Below are positions 8,000 to 15,419 of a stretch of 51,699 nucleotides of DNA, piece by piece. Positions within the stretch are counted from its first letter, which is position 1. Each line of letters begins with the position of its first letter. The position numbers and the translations under genes are program-made. Source of the stretch: Spirochaetales bacterium (GTDB taxonomy: Bacteria; Spirochaetota; Spirochaetia; Sphaerochaetales; Sphaerochaetaceae). Location of the stretch: NCBI GenBank assembly GCA_003247345.1, contig QJZS01000060.1, positions 1 through 51,699 on the forward strand, read 5' to 3'. The notes under the pieces were generated by a model, which worked only from the letters and a program-made list of their open reading frames with translations, did no database searches and was not told where the DNA came from.

Positions 8000-9079
8000 A
8001 TGAGTCAAAACTCCTTACAAACAACCCGATTTCTAAAGAATTTAAAAGCCACTCGCATCATAGGTACTTTCTTGACACTAGAACAAGTTGCCTACGGTTT
8101 CTTGTTATCTGATGCTGGGACCTCATTACAGCATATCTATTTTTTCAGTGCATTTGCCTTAGGCTTTATCTCTTTATTAAGCTTCTTTGTAAGGATTCCT
8201 CAAAACGGAAAGTTTTTGTTACGGTATCAGGTTCTTGAAATAATCCCATTGGCTTTTGGTATGGCAATCTCAATAGTCCGCATGTTGGCCATCCCAGGGG
8301 AGTTGATAAATATTCCAACCTTGTATCTTGCCGTTCTCTATGGTGGAGCTGTCTTATATATTCTTAACTATGTTCAGTCAGGAATACTCTATGGTTTGCT
8401 TGGCCTAGCATCCATTGTATTTGTAAAGCTCAATGCAACAACAGCTGCTCATTCATCCATCTTTGCTGATTTTGCAGTGAACTGCATCATTGGTTGGATT
8501 GTGTCCGTATTGAATTATAGAAGTTTCTTAAAAGATCATAGACAAATGCGTGTCATTGAAGCACAAAACAAACAATTACGATATATCAGTGAACATGATA
8601 CGCTAACAGGATTGTTCAACAGGAGAAAAATTGACTCGACATTGGTAGAAATTCTTAATCAACCGGTAGCAAACCTGGAATATACATCTGTAGTCCTTTT
8701 TGATTTAGACCATTTCAAACAGATCAATGATACCTATGGGCACCAAGAAGGCGATATCTTGTTGAAACAACTCTCGAAAGTTGTACTTTCATCGCTTGAT
8801 TCTGATGAACTACTCGGAAGATGGGGTGGGGAAGAGTTCTTGATTTTAGCCAAACATGATGGTGAAGAACTTGCTGAAAAACTGAAACATGTAATAGTCC
8901 AAACCGAGTTTAATCACGTAAAAGGCCTGAGTGCCAGTTTTGGGGTGTATTATCTGCAAAATGGCGATTCCGAGATCGATGTATTCAAACGAGTCGACAA
9001 AGCTTTGTACATGGCAAAGCAATCAGGCCGAAATTGTGTGAAAGTTTATTCTGAAGAAGAACAGCTCATTGTTGGATAA
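8000..9079 (+). CDS. Membrane diguanylate cyclase (GGDEF domain)
   Basis: 359 residues. About six membrane helices occupy residues 20-180, and a GGDEF domain follows from about 195. The active signature is GRWGGEEF near 273-280 (GGEEF is a functional variant), and the domain opens with the usual HDTLTGLFNRR. It should make cyclic di-GMP from two GTP at the inner membrane face. The product-inhibition I-site (Arg-x-x-Asp before the signature) is absent: the same positions read Asp-Ser-Asp-Glu. No phosphodiesterase (EAL or HD-GYP) partner is nearby. The membrane region looks like a ligand-sensing module, but no named MASE type is recognisable. Confidence 0.92.
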   Translation: MSQNSLQTTRFLKNLKATRIIGTFLTLEQVAYGFLLSDAGTSLQHIYFFSAFALGFISLLSFFVRIPQNGKFLLRYQVLEIIPLAFGMAISIVRMLAIPGELINIPTLYLAVLYGGAVLYILNYVQSGILYGLLGLASIVFVKLNATTAAHSSIFADFAVNCIIGWIVSVLNYRSFLKDHRQMRVIEAQNKQLRYISEHDTLTGLFNRRKIDSTLVEILNQPVANLEYTSVVLFDLDHFKQINDTYGHQEGDILLKQLSKVVLSSLDSDELLGRWGGEEFLILAKHDGEELAEKLKHVIVQTEFNHVKGLSASFGVYYLQNGDSEIDVFKRVDKALYMAKQSGRNCVKVYSEEEQLIVG

Positions 9080-9178
9080 TTTTCCTTTATACATTAAACA
9101 CGCTTGTTGGTATCTAGCATGTTACTCTCAGAACATCGTTAATAGCTAATTGTATTAAAATATACACTAAATGTTATA

Positions 9179-9184
9179 TATAAT
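9179..9184 (+). promoter_or_regulatory. Probable -10 box of the sugar-transport operon
   Basis: A consensus TATAAT lies just upstream of the paired CCGG operators. No good -35 is visible at 16-18 bases, which would fit an activator-dependent or weak promoter. Confidence 0.45.
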
Positions 9185-9190
9185 TTATGT

Positions 9191-9213
9191 TGACCGGTTT
9201 ATAAAACCGGTTT
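9191..9213. promoter_or_regulatory. Two LacI-type operator sites before the sugar ABC operon
   Basis: AAACCGGTTT (9204-9213) is a perfect 10-base palindrome with the central CG typical of LacI-family operators. A second, imperfect copy (GACCGGTTTA core) is centred 13 bases upstream at 9195/9196. The pair lies directly after the TATAAT box, where a repressor would block initiation. The same core, with the same flanks (CTAAACCGGTTTT on one strand), lies at 40043 beside a LacI-type regulator. Confidence 0.72.
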
Positions 9214-9225
9214 AGTATAAAGAGG

Positions 9226-9269
9226 TACCGAAGGAATATCCGGTATTTCCCTTCCTGATATTCACGGTA
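9226..9269 (+). promoter_or_regulatory. Leader stem-loop of the sugar ABC operon
   Basis: In the 5' leader, TACCG (9226-9230) can pair with CGGTA (9265-9269), and GAATATC (9234-9240) with GATATTC (9257-9263), giving an extended hairpin just before the AAAGGAG ribosome site. A second CGGTA at 9241 offers an alternative pairing. It probably stabilises the mRNA; no riboswitch class is recognised. Confidence 0.4.
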
Positions 9270-9290
9270 ACAGCAAAGGAGAAAGAATTC

Positions 9291-10634
9291 ATGAAAAAGC
9301 ACATGCTAATTGCGTTGTTGATCGTCTTGATGACGATGGGTTCAGTTGTTTTTGCAGCTGGTTCCCAAGAAGCAACTCCCGCTAAAGAAGTTTACTTTTT
9401 GAACTTCAAGCCAGAGATTGCAGATGTATATGAAACAAAGATTGCTCCGGCTTTTGAAGCAGAAACTGGCATTAAGCTAAAAGTAGTTACTGCAGCAAGT
9501 GGTACCTATGCTCAGACTTTGAAGAGCGAGATTGCCAAGAGCAATCCTCCCGTAATCTTCCAGACCAATGGTCCTGTAGGATTGAAAGACAGCATGAGTT
9601 ATACTGCTGATTTGAAGAATACTAAGTTCTACAGCATTCTCAGTGACAAATCGATGGCTTTGACTGATGGAGATAAGGTACTTGCAGTTCCTTATGCCGT
9701 TGAAGGCTATGGAATCATCTATAACGATGCCATCATGAAAAAGTATTTTGCACTTCCTTCAAAAGCAGTTTCTATCTCAAGCGCCGATGAAATCACCAAT
9801 TTTGCTACATTGAAAGCAGTTGTTGAAGACATGACCAAGCATAAGACAGAACTGGGAATAAAGGGCGTATTTGCTTCTACCAGTCTTGCCGCCGGTAACC
9901 AGTGGAGATGGCAGACCCATCTTGTAGATGTTCCTTTGTATTATGAGATGAAAGATAAAGGAATTCCGATGGGAACCAAAATGGCAACCTTCGATTTTAC
10001 CTATAGTGATAACATGAAGAACATCTGGGATCTCTACTTGCAGAACAGCACCACCGCTGTTGGCCTGTTGGGCTCCAAGAGTGTTGACGATTCAATGGCA
10101 GAATTTGCTCTTGGACAAGCTGCCATGGTTCAGAACGGCAACTGGGGTGCAAGCCAGATTTTGGGAGTTAAAGGCAATACTGTTTCTGACGCAGACATTA
10201 AGTTCATGCCTATTTACACCGGAATCAGCGGTGAAGAGAATGCTGGACTTTGCATAGGAACAGAAAACTATCTGTGTATCAATAGCAATGCAAGCGCTGA
10301 ACAACAGGCTATGGCAGATCAATTCCTGTCCTGGTTGTTTGCAAGTGATACAGGCAAGCAGTTTGTTAAGAACGACTTGATGTTCATCACTCCTTTCAAC
10401 TCATTCAAGGATAGTGAACTTCCTTCTGATCCTTTGGCTAAGGAAGTTATTCGTTGGATGAATAAGGATGGCGTAAGTTCTGTTCCTTGGGCTTTCTCGA
10501 TTATCCCAAGTGAAGAGTGGAAGAATAAGTTTGGTGCAGCCCTTGCACAATACAGCAACAACCAACTCAGTTGGACTGAAGTAAAGAATGTTGCCGTGGA
10601 TGCATGGAAAACCGAATACGCGCTGACCAACTAA
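9291..10634 (+). CDS. Sugar ABC transporter substrate-binding protein (maltodextrin type)
   Basis: 447-residue extracellular solute-binding protein of family 1 (MalE/MsmE fold). A signal peptide (MKKHMLIALLIVLMTMGSVVFA) precedes a cleavage site near residue 23. There is no lipobox cysteine, so it is probably periplasmic. The mature part begins with a charged linker and then the two-lobe binding fold (QTNGPVGLKDS, AVPYAVEGYGIIYN, GQAAMVQNGNWG). It is followed by two permease genes and 4-alpha-glucanotransferase, so alpha-glucans or maltodextrins are the likely cargo (inference). A strong AAAGGAG site precedes the ATG. LacI-type operators and a leader hairpin lie upstream, and a hairpin at 10650 separates it from the permeases. 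Confidence 0.93.
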   Translation: MKKHMLIALLIVLMTMGSVVFAAGSQEATPAKEVYFLNFKPEIADVYETKIAPAFEAETGIKLKVVTAASGTYAQTLKSEIAKSNPPVIFQTNGPVGLKDSMSYTADLKNTKFYSILSDKSMALTDGDKVLAVPYAVEGYGIIYNDAIMKKYFALPSKAVSISSADEITNFATLKAVVEDMTKHKTELGIKGVFASTSLAAGNQWRWQTHLVDVPLYYEMKDKGIPMGTKMATFDFTYSDNMKNIWDLYLQNSTTAVGLLGSKSVDDSMAEFALGQAAMVQNGNWGASQILGVKGNTVSDADIKFMPIYTGISGEENAGLCIGTENYLCINSNASAEQQAMADQFLSWLFASDTGKQFVKNDLMFITPFNSFKDSELPSDPLAKEVIRWMNKDGVSSVPWAFSIIPSEEWKNKFGAALAQYSNNQLSWTEVKNVAVDAWKTEYALTN

Positions 10635-10649
10635 TATCAGAAAGAATGA

Positions 10650-10677
10650 ACTGCCTACCTCTTTTGAGGTAGGTAGT
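10650..10677 (+). promoter_or_regulatory. Intercistronic hairpin between binding protein and permeases
   Basis: ACTGCCTACCTC (10650-10661), TTTT loop, then GAGGTAGGTAGT (10666-10677) form a 12-base-pair stem with one G-T pair. No T-run follows. Such hairpins after a binding-protein gene usually stabilise the upstream mRNA part, so that binding protein exceeds membrane components (known for malE-malF). Partial attenuation is the alternative. Confidence 0.7.
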
Positions 10678-10696
10678 GCTATTGCTAGGAGTCTCC

Positions 10697-11539
10697 ATGC
10701 AAAAATCCATTAGGAAATATTTCGCTTTATTTGCTCTTCCTGGTCTTGTTGCTTTTGCCGTAGCGTTTTTAATTCCCATGGTAATGGGGATTGTTTTATC
10801 CTTCGCAAAATTTAGTACCGTAACAGATGCTACTTTTACGGGATTTGACAATTACAGGAAGATTTTTATAGATAAAGAGTTTATTACAGCTCTTTGGTTT
10901 ACTGTTCGATTCACCGTAGTTTCGGTAGTTTCCATAAATCTTGGTGCCTTCGCTTTAGCTATGTTGCTAACGAGAAGTATAAAAGGTACTAATATATTCA
11001 GAACGATTTTCTTTATGCCCAATTTGATCGGTGGTATTGTCCTCGGTTGGATTTGGCAGGTTATTATCAATGGTGTGTTATTACCCAAAGGTGTGACTAT
11101 CGTTAGTGACCCTAAATATGGTTTCTGGGGTTTGGTAGTCCTTATGAACTGGCAAAATATCGGATACATGATGGTAATTTATATCGCAGGTATCCAAAAT
11201 ATATCTCATGATTTGATCGAAGCCGCTGAAATAGATGGAGCAGGAAGATGGACGCTGCTTAAGTCCGTGATTATTCCATCTGTGATGCCTTCCATTACGA
11301 TTTGTACGTTCCTTACGCTCACCAATGGGTTCAAGCTGTTCGACCAGAACTTGGCTTTAACGGCTGGAGATCCGGGTAAACAAACAGAAATGTTGGCCTT
11401 GAACATTTTCAACACCTTCTATGGACGTACCGGGTTTGAAGGAGTAGGGCAGGCAAAGGCAGTATTATTCACAATTATAGTTGCTGCCATAGCACTCACC
11501 CAGCTTCGTTTGACCCGTAGCAAGGAGGTCGAAGCATGA
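10697..11539 (+). CDS. Sugar ABC transporter permease, MalF/UgpA type
   Basis: 280 residues with six membrane helices. The ATPase-contact EAA loop reads EAAEIDGAGRWTLLKSVIIPSVMPS near residue 180. It forms the heterodimeric channel with the next gene. The ATG at 10697 is chosen because TAGGAG lies six bases upstream; an in-frame GTG at 10676 falls inside the hairpin. The gene overlaps the second permease by four bases (ATGA). There is no ATPase gene in the operon, so a shared MsmK/MalK-type ATPase encoded elsewhere is expected. Confidence 0.93.
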   Translation: MQKSIRKYFALFALPGLVAFAVAFLIPMVMGIVLSFAKFSTVTDATFTGFDNYRKIFIDKEFITALWFTVRFTVVSVVSINLGAFALAMLLTRSIKGTNIFRTIFFMPNLIGGIVLGWIWQVIINGVLLPKGVTIVSDPKYGFWGLVVLMNWQNIGYMMVIYIAGIQNISHDLIEAAEIDGAGRWTLLKSVIIPSVMPSITICTFLTLTNGFKLFDQNLALTAGDPGKQTEMLALNIFNTFYGRTGFEGVGQAKAVLFTIIVAAIALTQLRLTRSKEVEA

Positions 11540-12378
11540 TTGTGGACAAAAATAAGAAATCAACAAATTTTATTTTGTTTATAGTTTTAATTGCCTTGGC
11601 CTTTATATTCTTGGCTCCGATATTCATTGTATTGATGAATTCGTTCAAGTCGAAACTTTTTATTTCTAGTGAACCATTCACTTTTCCCACTACAGATACG
11701 TATTCTGGAGGTGATAACTATATTTCAGGTGCAGAGAAAATTAAATTTTTCAGCGCATTTGGCTATTCATTGTTTATTACCGTCTTGTCCGTACTTGCAA
11801 TTTCATTGGTTACCAGTATGCTCGCATGGTATGTAACAAGGGTAAAAACTAAATTTACCAGTTTTGCCTATTACCTTTTGGTGTTCTCCATGATTGTACC
11901 ATTTCAGATGGTGATGTTTACCATGAGTAAAACGGCAAACATGCTGCATTTAGACAATCCTATCGGTATCATCGTTCTTTACGTCGGATTTGGGGCAGGT
12001 CTTGGAACCTTTATGTTCAGCGGATTTATAAAGAGTATTCCTATCAGCCTTGAGGAAGCTGCCATGATTGATGGAGCAGGTCCTGTAGCTACGTTCTTCA
12101 GGATTGTATTTCCGATGCTAAAGGCAACTGCTATTACCGTTGCTATTTTGAATACCATGTGGGTTTGGAATGATTATCTCTTGCCTTATCTCACTATTGG
12201 AACAGAATATAAGACCATTCCGGTTGCAATACAATACTTAAGGGGTGGCTATGGTGCTGTTGATATGGGGGCAATGATGGCAATGTTGGTATTGGCAATG
12301 GTTCCTATTATTATTTTCTATCTGTCTGCACAAAGATACATTATCCGTGGTGTCGTTGCAGGGGCCGTAAAAGGATAA
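11536..12378 (+). CDS. Sugar ABC transporter permease, MalG/UgpE type
   Basis: 280 residues, six membrane helices, with the EAA loop EEAAMIDGAGPVATFFRIVFPMLKA near 173. It is the second half of the channel and is translationally coupled to the first permease by an ATGA overlap, with GGAGG just upstream inside that gene. The glucanotransferase gene begins seven bases after its stop, so transporter and enzyme are made together. The substrate is inferred from that neighbour only. Confidence 0.93.
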   Translation: MIVDKNKKSTNFILFIVLIALAFIFLAPIFIVLMNSFKSKLFISSEPFTFPTTDTYSGGDNYISGAEKIKFFSAFGYSLFITVLSVLAISLVTSMLAWYVTRVKTKFTSFAYYLLVFSMIVPFQMVMFTMSKTANMLHLDNPIGIIVLYVGFGAGLGTFMFSGFIKSIPISLEEAAMIDGAGPVATFFRIVFPMLKATAITVAILNTMWVWNDYLLPYLTIGTEYKTIPVAIQYLRGGYGAVDMGAMMAMLVLAMVPIIIFYLSAQRYIIRGVVAGAVKG

Positions 12379-12384
12379 AGTTAA

Positions 12385-13917
12385 ATGAACAGTAAACAAG
12401 TGCGTAATGCAGGAATACTTCTGCACATAACCAGTCTACCTTCGCGGTATGGTATTGGTGATTTAGGGAAACATGCATATGCTGCTGCCGATTGGATGGC
12501 TAAGGCTGATATTAGGCTATGGCAGATGCTTCCTCTGAATCCAACAGGATTTGGTAATTCACCCTATGCACCAAGATCTACATTTGCAGGTAATGAACTG
12601 TTGATTGATCTTGAAGCATTGCAAAAGCAACATTTATTGGATGAACAAGCATTACGTTCGTTTCCGACCTTTTCTCAAGATCATGTTGATTTCAATGCCG
12701 TACAGGCATTCAAAATGCCTTTGCTCAAGAAAGCAGCTACAGCCTTTTTAAAGAAGTCTGGACAAAAGCCAGAAGCCTATACAGATTTCTGCAATCAACA
12801 AGCATTCTGGTTGAATGACTATGCTCTTTTCATGGTGTTGTATGAGAAATATCAGGATGCAAGATGGTTCAGCCAGTGGCCAAAGGAGTATGCCACTCGT
12901 GATAAAGATGCAATGCAGACATTTTCTGAAGAAAATCGGCAAGAAATAGAGATATGGAAAGTTCTGCAATATTTCTTTTCTGTTCAGTGGAATGATTTTA
13001 AAACCTATGTGAATAGCAAAGACATTAGAATAATAGGAGATGTACCTGTTTTTGTTGCAGCAGACAGTGCAGACACATGGAGTAATCTTCACCTCTTTAA
13101 AACCGATAAAGAGGGTCATTTTAGTTCAGTAAGCGGTGTACCCCCAGATATATTCAGTTCAACAGGCCAATTATGGGGAAATCCTGTATATGATTGGGAA
13201 GTAATGAAAAACAATGGGTATAATTGGTGGATCAAACGTTTAACGCGGTTATTTGATCAGATAGATATTCTTCGCATCGATCATTTCAGAGGCTTTGATG
13301 CTTATTATGAGATTCCTGCAACAGATAAGACTGCGCAAAATGGAACGTGGGTAAAAGTAGACGGTACAGGGTTTTTCAAAGCGATACATCAAGCTCTAGG
13401 TAATGTCCCAATAATTGCAGAAGATCTTGGTTTGATGACAGATTCGGTTGAAGAACTTAGGGATACAAACGGCTTCCCAGGCATGAAAATCCTTCAGTTT
13501 GGTTTTACAAAGGATGAAGACGGAAAGAACAACTATTATGATGATTTCTTGCCACATAACTGGGCTGAGCATTTTGTAGCGTATACAGGAACGCATGACA
13601 ACAATACCACCTTGGGTTGGTTCCGTTCCTTGGACAAACAGTTAAAAGATATGGTACTGACATATCTGGATTGTAAGGAAGAGGATATTGTTTGGAAAAT
13701 GATTCGTTGCTTATTCCTGAGCACTGTTCATACTGCGGTTGTTCCAATGCAAGATGTTCTGGAGAAAGGCGAAATTGCACGAATGAATTATCCTTCAACC
13801 TGTAATGATACCAATTGGAGTTGGCGTTCAGTAGAAGAGGATTTTTCAAATGTTCTGGCAGATAAGATTGCAAATTTAGTTGCTATTTCGACAAGAACCG
13901 GTAGGTTGGGTAATTAG
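12385..13917 (+). CDS. malQ: 4-alpha-glucanotransferase (amylomaltase, GH77)
   Basis: 510-residue GH77 enzyme that transfers maltosyl and longer glucan units between maltodextrins, releasing glucose in the cytoplasm. Visible motifs: the entry signature GILLHITSLPSRYGIGDLG, the nucleophile Asp near 299 in ILRIDHFRGFDAYYEIP, the acid/base Glu near 346 in IIAEDLG, and the third acid in GTHDNNT. Length is typical. It is the last gene of the sugar operon and gives the best clue that the transporter imports maltodextrins. A hairpin terminator follows at 13955. Confidence 0.96.
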   Translation: MNSKQVRNAGILLHITSLPSRYGIGDLGKHAYAAADWMAKADIRLWQMLPLNPTGFGNSPYAPRSTFAGNELLIDLEALQKQHLLDEQALRSFPTFSQDHVDFNAVQAFKMPLLKKAATAFLKKSGQKPEAYTDFCNQQAFWLNDYALFMVLYEKYQDARWFSQWPKEYATRDKDAMQTFSEENRQEIEIWKVLQYFFSVQWNDFKTYVNSKDIRIIGDVPVFVAADSADTWSNLHLFKTDKEGHFSSVSGVPPDIFSSTGQLWGNPVYDWEVMKNNGYNWWIKRLTRLFDQIDILRIDHFRGFDAYYEIPATDKTAQNGTWVKVDGTGFFKAIHQALGNVPIIAEDLGLMTDSVEELRDTNGFPGMKILQFGFTKDEDGKNNYYDDFLPHNWAEHFVAYTGTHDNNTTLGWFRSLDKQLKDMVLTYLDCKEEDIVWKMIRCLFLSTVHTAVVPMQDVLEKGEIARMNYPSTCNDTNWSWRSVEEDFSNVLADKIANLVAISTRTGRLGN

Positions 13918-13954
13918 AATTAAAAAAAGATGTGCGACACATATCTTTCCCTTT

Positions 13955-13990
13955 CAAGGCTGGGGCTAGTGGTCCCAGCCTTGTTCTGTC
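13955..13990 (+). terminator. Terminator after malQ
   Basis: CAAGGCTGGG (13955-13964) pairs perfectly with CCCAGCCTTG (13974-13983), followed by TTCTGTC. A weaker hairpin at about 13927-13947 precedes it. It ends the sugar operon, although the T-run is weak, so some read-through into the DUF72 gene is possible. Confidence 0.65.
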
Positions 13991-14014
13991 TAAGAGCTCT
14001 TGGTACAGTAATGT

Positions 14015-14866
14015 ATGGAAAATGTAAGGATAGGGACTTGTTCTTGGAAATATCCAAGCTGGGAATCATTGGTATATGAAAAGGATAGCCCGGATAGCTA
14101 CCTTCGCCAATATGCAAGATTTTATAACACTGTAGAAATAGATCAATGGTTTTGGTCATTGGGAAAGAGTAGTTATGGATTGCCAGATCCAACGGTTGTC
14201 AGAGAATATAATCAAGAGACTCCCGATGATTTCTCGTTCACCATCAAATGCCCGAATACTTTGACATTACCCTTTGCATATCAGAATCAAAAAGAAAGAA
14301 ATCAATGGTATTTGCACCCTGATGTTTTCTATCAATTCCTTGAAACATTGGAACCGATGCTCTCTAAAGTTGGGTTGTTTATGTTTCAGTTTGGCTATCT
14401 GAATAAGGATATGGTTTCGTCTCGGAATGAATTTCTTGATCAAATTTCTCATTTCTTTTCTCTTCTGCCTGATGGATTGCCATATGCAATAGAACTAAGG
14501 AATCCTCATTGGATGGACCGACCTTATTTTGAATTCTTGCGCGATAGAAATATAGGGTCAGTATTATTGTCCGGATATTGGATGGAGAACCTGAATTCAT
14601 TGCTTGAAATGTATGGATCCTTATTAGTAAGCCCTTCCTGTATTCGATTGCATGGAGATGATCGTAAAGCAATCGAAGAAGTTACACGTGAACATTGGAA
14701 TGCAAGAGTGATCAATAAGGAAACAGAGATAGCTTCTATTGCTATACAATTAGTCAAACTTGCCCAACAAGGAAAACTACTATTCGTAAATGTAAACAAC
14801 CATTATGAAGGAAGTGCTCCACTCACCATTGAAAACCTTATGAATAATCTGTCAGAAATACATTGA
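14015..14866 (+). CDS. DUF72 (YecE-like) protein, second copy
   Basis: 283-residue DUF72 TIM-barrel protein. Family marks: GTCSWKYPSWESL at the N-terminus, the YNTVEIDQWFW strand, FTIKCPNTLTLP, the YAIELRNPHW block and a C-terminal VNVNNHYEGSAPLTI. It is clearly diverged from the copy at 4484 (for example FWS in place of SYY after the third strand), so it is not a recent duplicate. The ATG at 14015 has no good ribosome site; an upstream ATG at 14011 is out of frame. It stands alone after the malQ terminator. Function unknown. Confidence 0.88.
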   Translation: MENVRIGTCSWKYPSWESLVYEKDSPDSYLRQYARFYNTVEIDQWFWSLGKSSYGLPDPTVVREYNQETPDDFSFTIKCPNTLTLPFAYQNQKERNQWYLHPDVFYQFLETLEPMLSKVGLFMFQFGYLNKDMVSSRNEFLDQISHFFSLLPDGLPYAIELRNPHWMDRPYFEFLRDRNIGSVLLSGYWMENLNSLLEMYGSLLVSPSCIRLHGDDRKAIEEVTREHWNARVINKETEIASIAIQLVKLAQQGKLLFVNVNNHYEGSAPLTIENLMNNLSEIH

Positions 14867-15006
14867 ACTATGTACGGCATTCTTATGATGTGCTAGATTA
14901 AAGTGTAGTTCGGAGGCAAGTAATATCGTGATGATAAGAATCGGAAGAAAGCCTTTATTGCTCATGATACTAGATGATATTTCATATTGTAAAAAGAATA
15001 CGTAGG

Positions 15007-15043
15007 AAACAAGCAGGGAAATAGGTCCGTGCTTGTTTTTTTT
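15007..15043 (+). terminator. Rho-independent terminator before the MORN gene
   Basis: AAACAAGCA (15007-15015) pairs with TGCTTGTTT (15030-15038), and the T-run continues to 15043. It lies about 140 bases after the DUF72 stop and 22 bases before the next ATG. It therefore ends the DUF72 transcript or a short RNA from the 14867-15006 gap. In that gap I see only a weak 24-codon reading frame from about 14929. Confidence 0.75.
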
Positions 15044-15064
15044 CAGGCAAGAAGGAGGTAGAAG

Positions 15065-15355
15065 ATGGAACAATCCAAAACCTATGCCAACGGACAGCCC
15101 CAGCAAAGAATGCATGGTACTACGTTGACCTATTTTTTCAAGGATGGAAATGTCAAAGCAGAAGGTCCTGTAAAAGAAAATTTAATGGATGGACTTTGGC
15201 ATTTTTATCGGGAAAACGGAATTCTTCAACAAGTGGGGAATTTTAAAAAAGGATTGAAACATGGACCTTGGGTGGAATATGACAAAATAGGGTCCATCGT
15301 ATCCGAGACGCAATTCGAAGAGGGAGAGGAGATTTCTAAGAGACTTTATCACTGA
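15065..15355 (+). CDS. Small MORN-repeat (YwqK-like) protein
   Basis: 96 residues with three or so MORN_2-type repeats (YFFKDGNVKAEGPVKENLMDG, FYRENGILQQVGNFKKGLKHG, EYDKIGSIVSETQFEEG). Each repeat is a beta-hairpin with a Gly-Xaa-Trp/Tyr tail. The YwqK family is often labelled a toxin-antitoxin antitoxin, but no toxin gene is next to it, so that label should not be pressed. A strong AGGAGG site precedes the ATG. It ends 64 bases before the nucleotidase gene and may share its transcript. Function unknown. Confidence 0.8.
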   Translation: MEQSKTYANGQPQQRMHGTTLTYFFKDGNVKAEGPVKENLMDGLWHFYRENGILQQVGNFKKGLKHGPWVEYDKIGSIVSETQFEEGEEISKRLYH

Positions 15356-15371
15356 TAACAAGAATCAGTGG
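15350..15371 (+). repeat. Small hairpin at the end of the MORN gene
   Basis: CACTGAT and ATCAGTG (about 15350-15356 and 15364-15370) form a 7-base stem spanning the stop codon region. No T-run follows, so it is more likely an mRNA-stability element than a terminator. Confidence 0.35.
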
Positions 15372-15419
15372 TAGAATATAGTATCACACTAACCGACCTT
15401 TAGGCCGGAGAAGGAGCGT

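Noticed and set aside
14852..15115. 87-codon leftward hydrophobic frame spanning the gap after the DUF72 gene
   Set aside because: It runs through the terminator and the ribosome site of the MORN gene; the hydrophobicity comes from T-rich intergenic DNA.
15065..15355. Toxin-antitoxin pair at the YwqK-like gene
   Set aside because: No toxin-like gene flanks it; the YwqK label alone does not show a toxin-antitoxin system.
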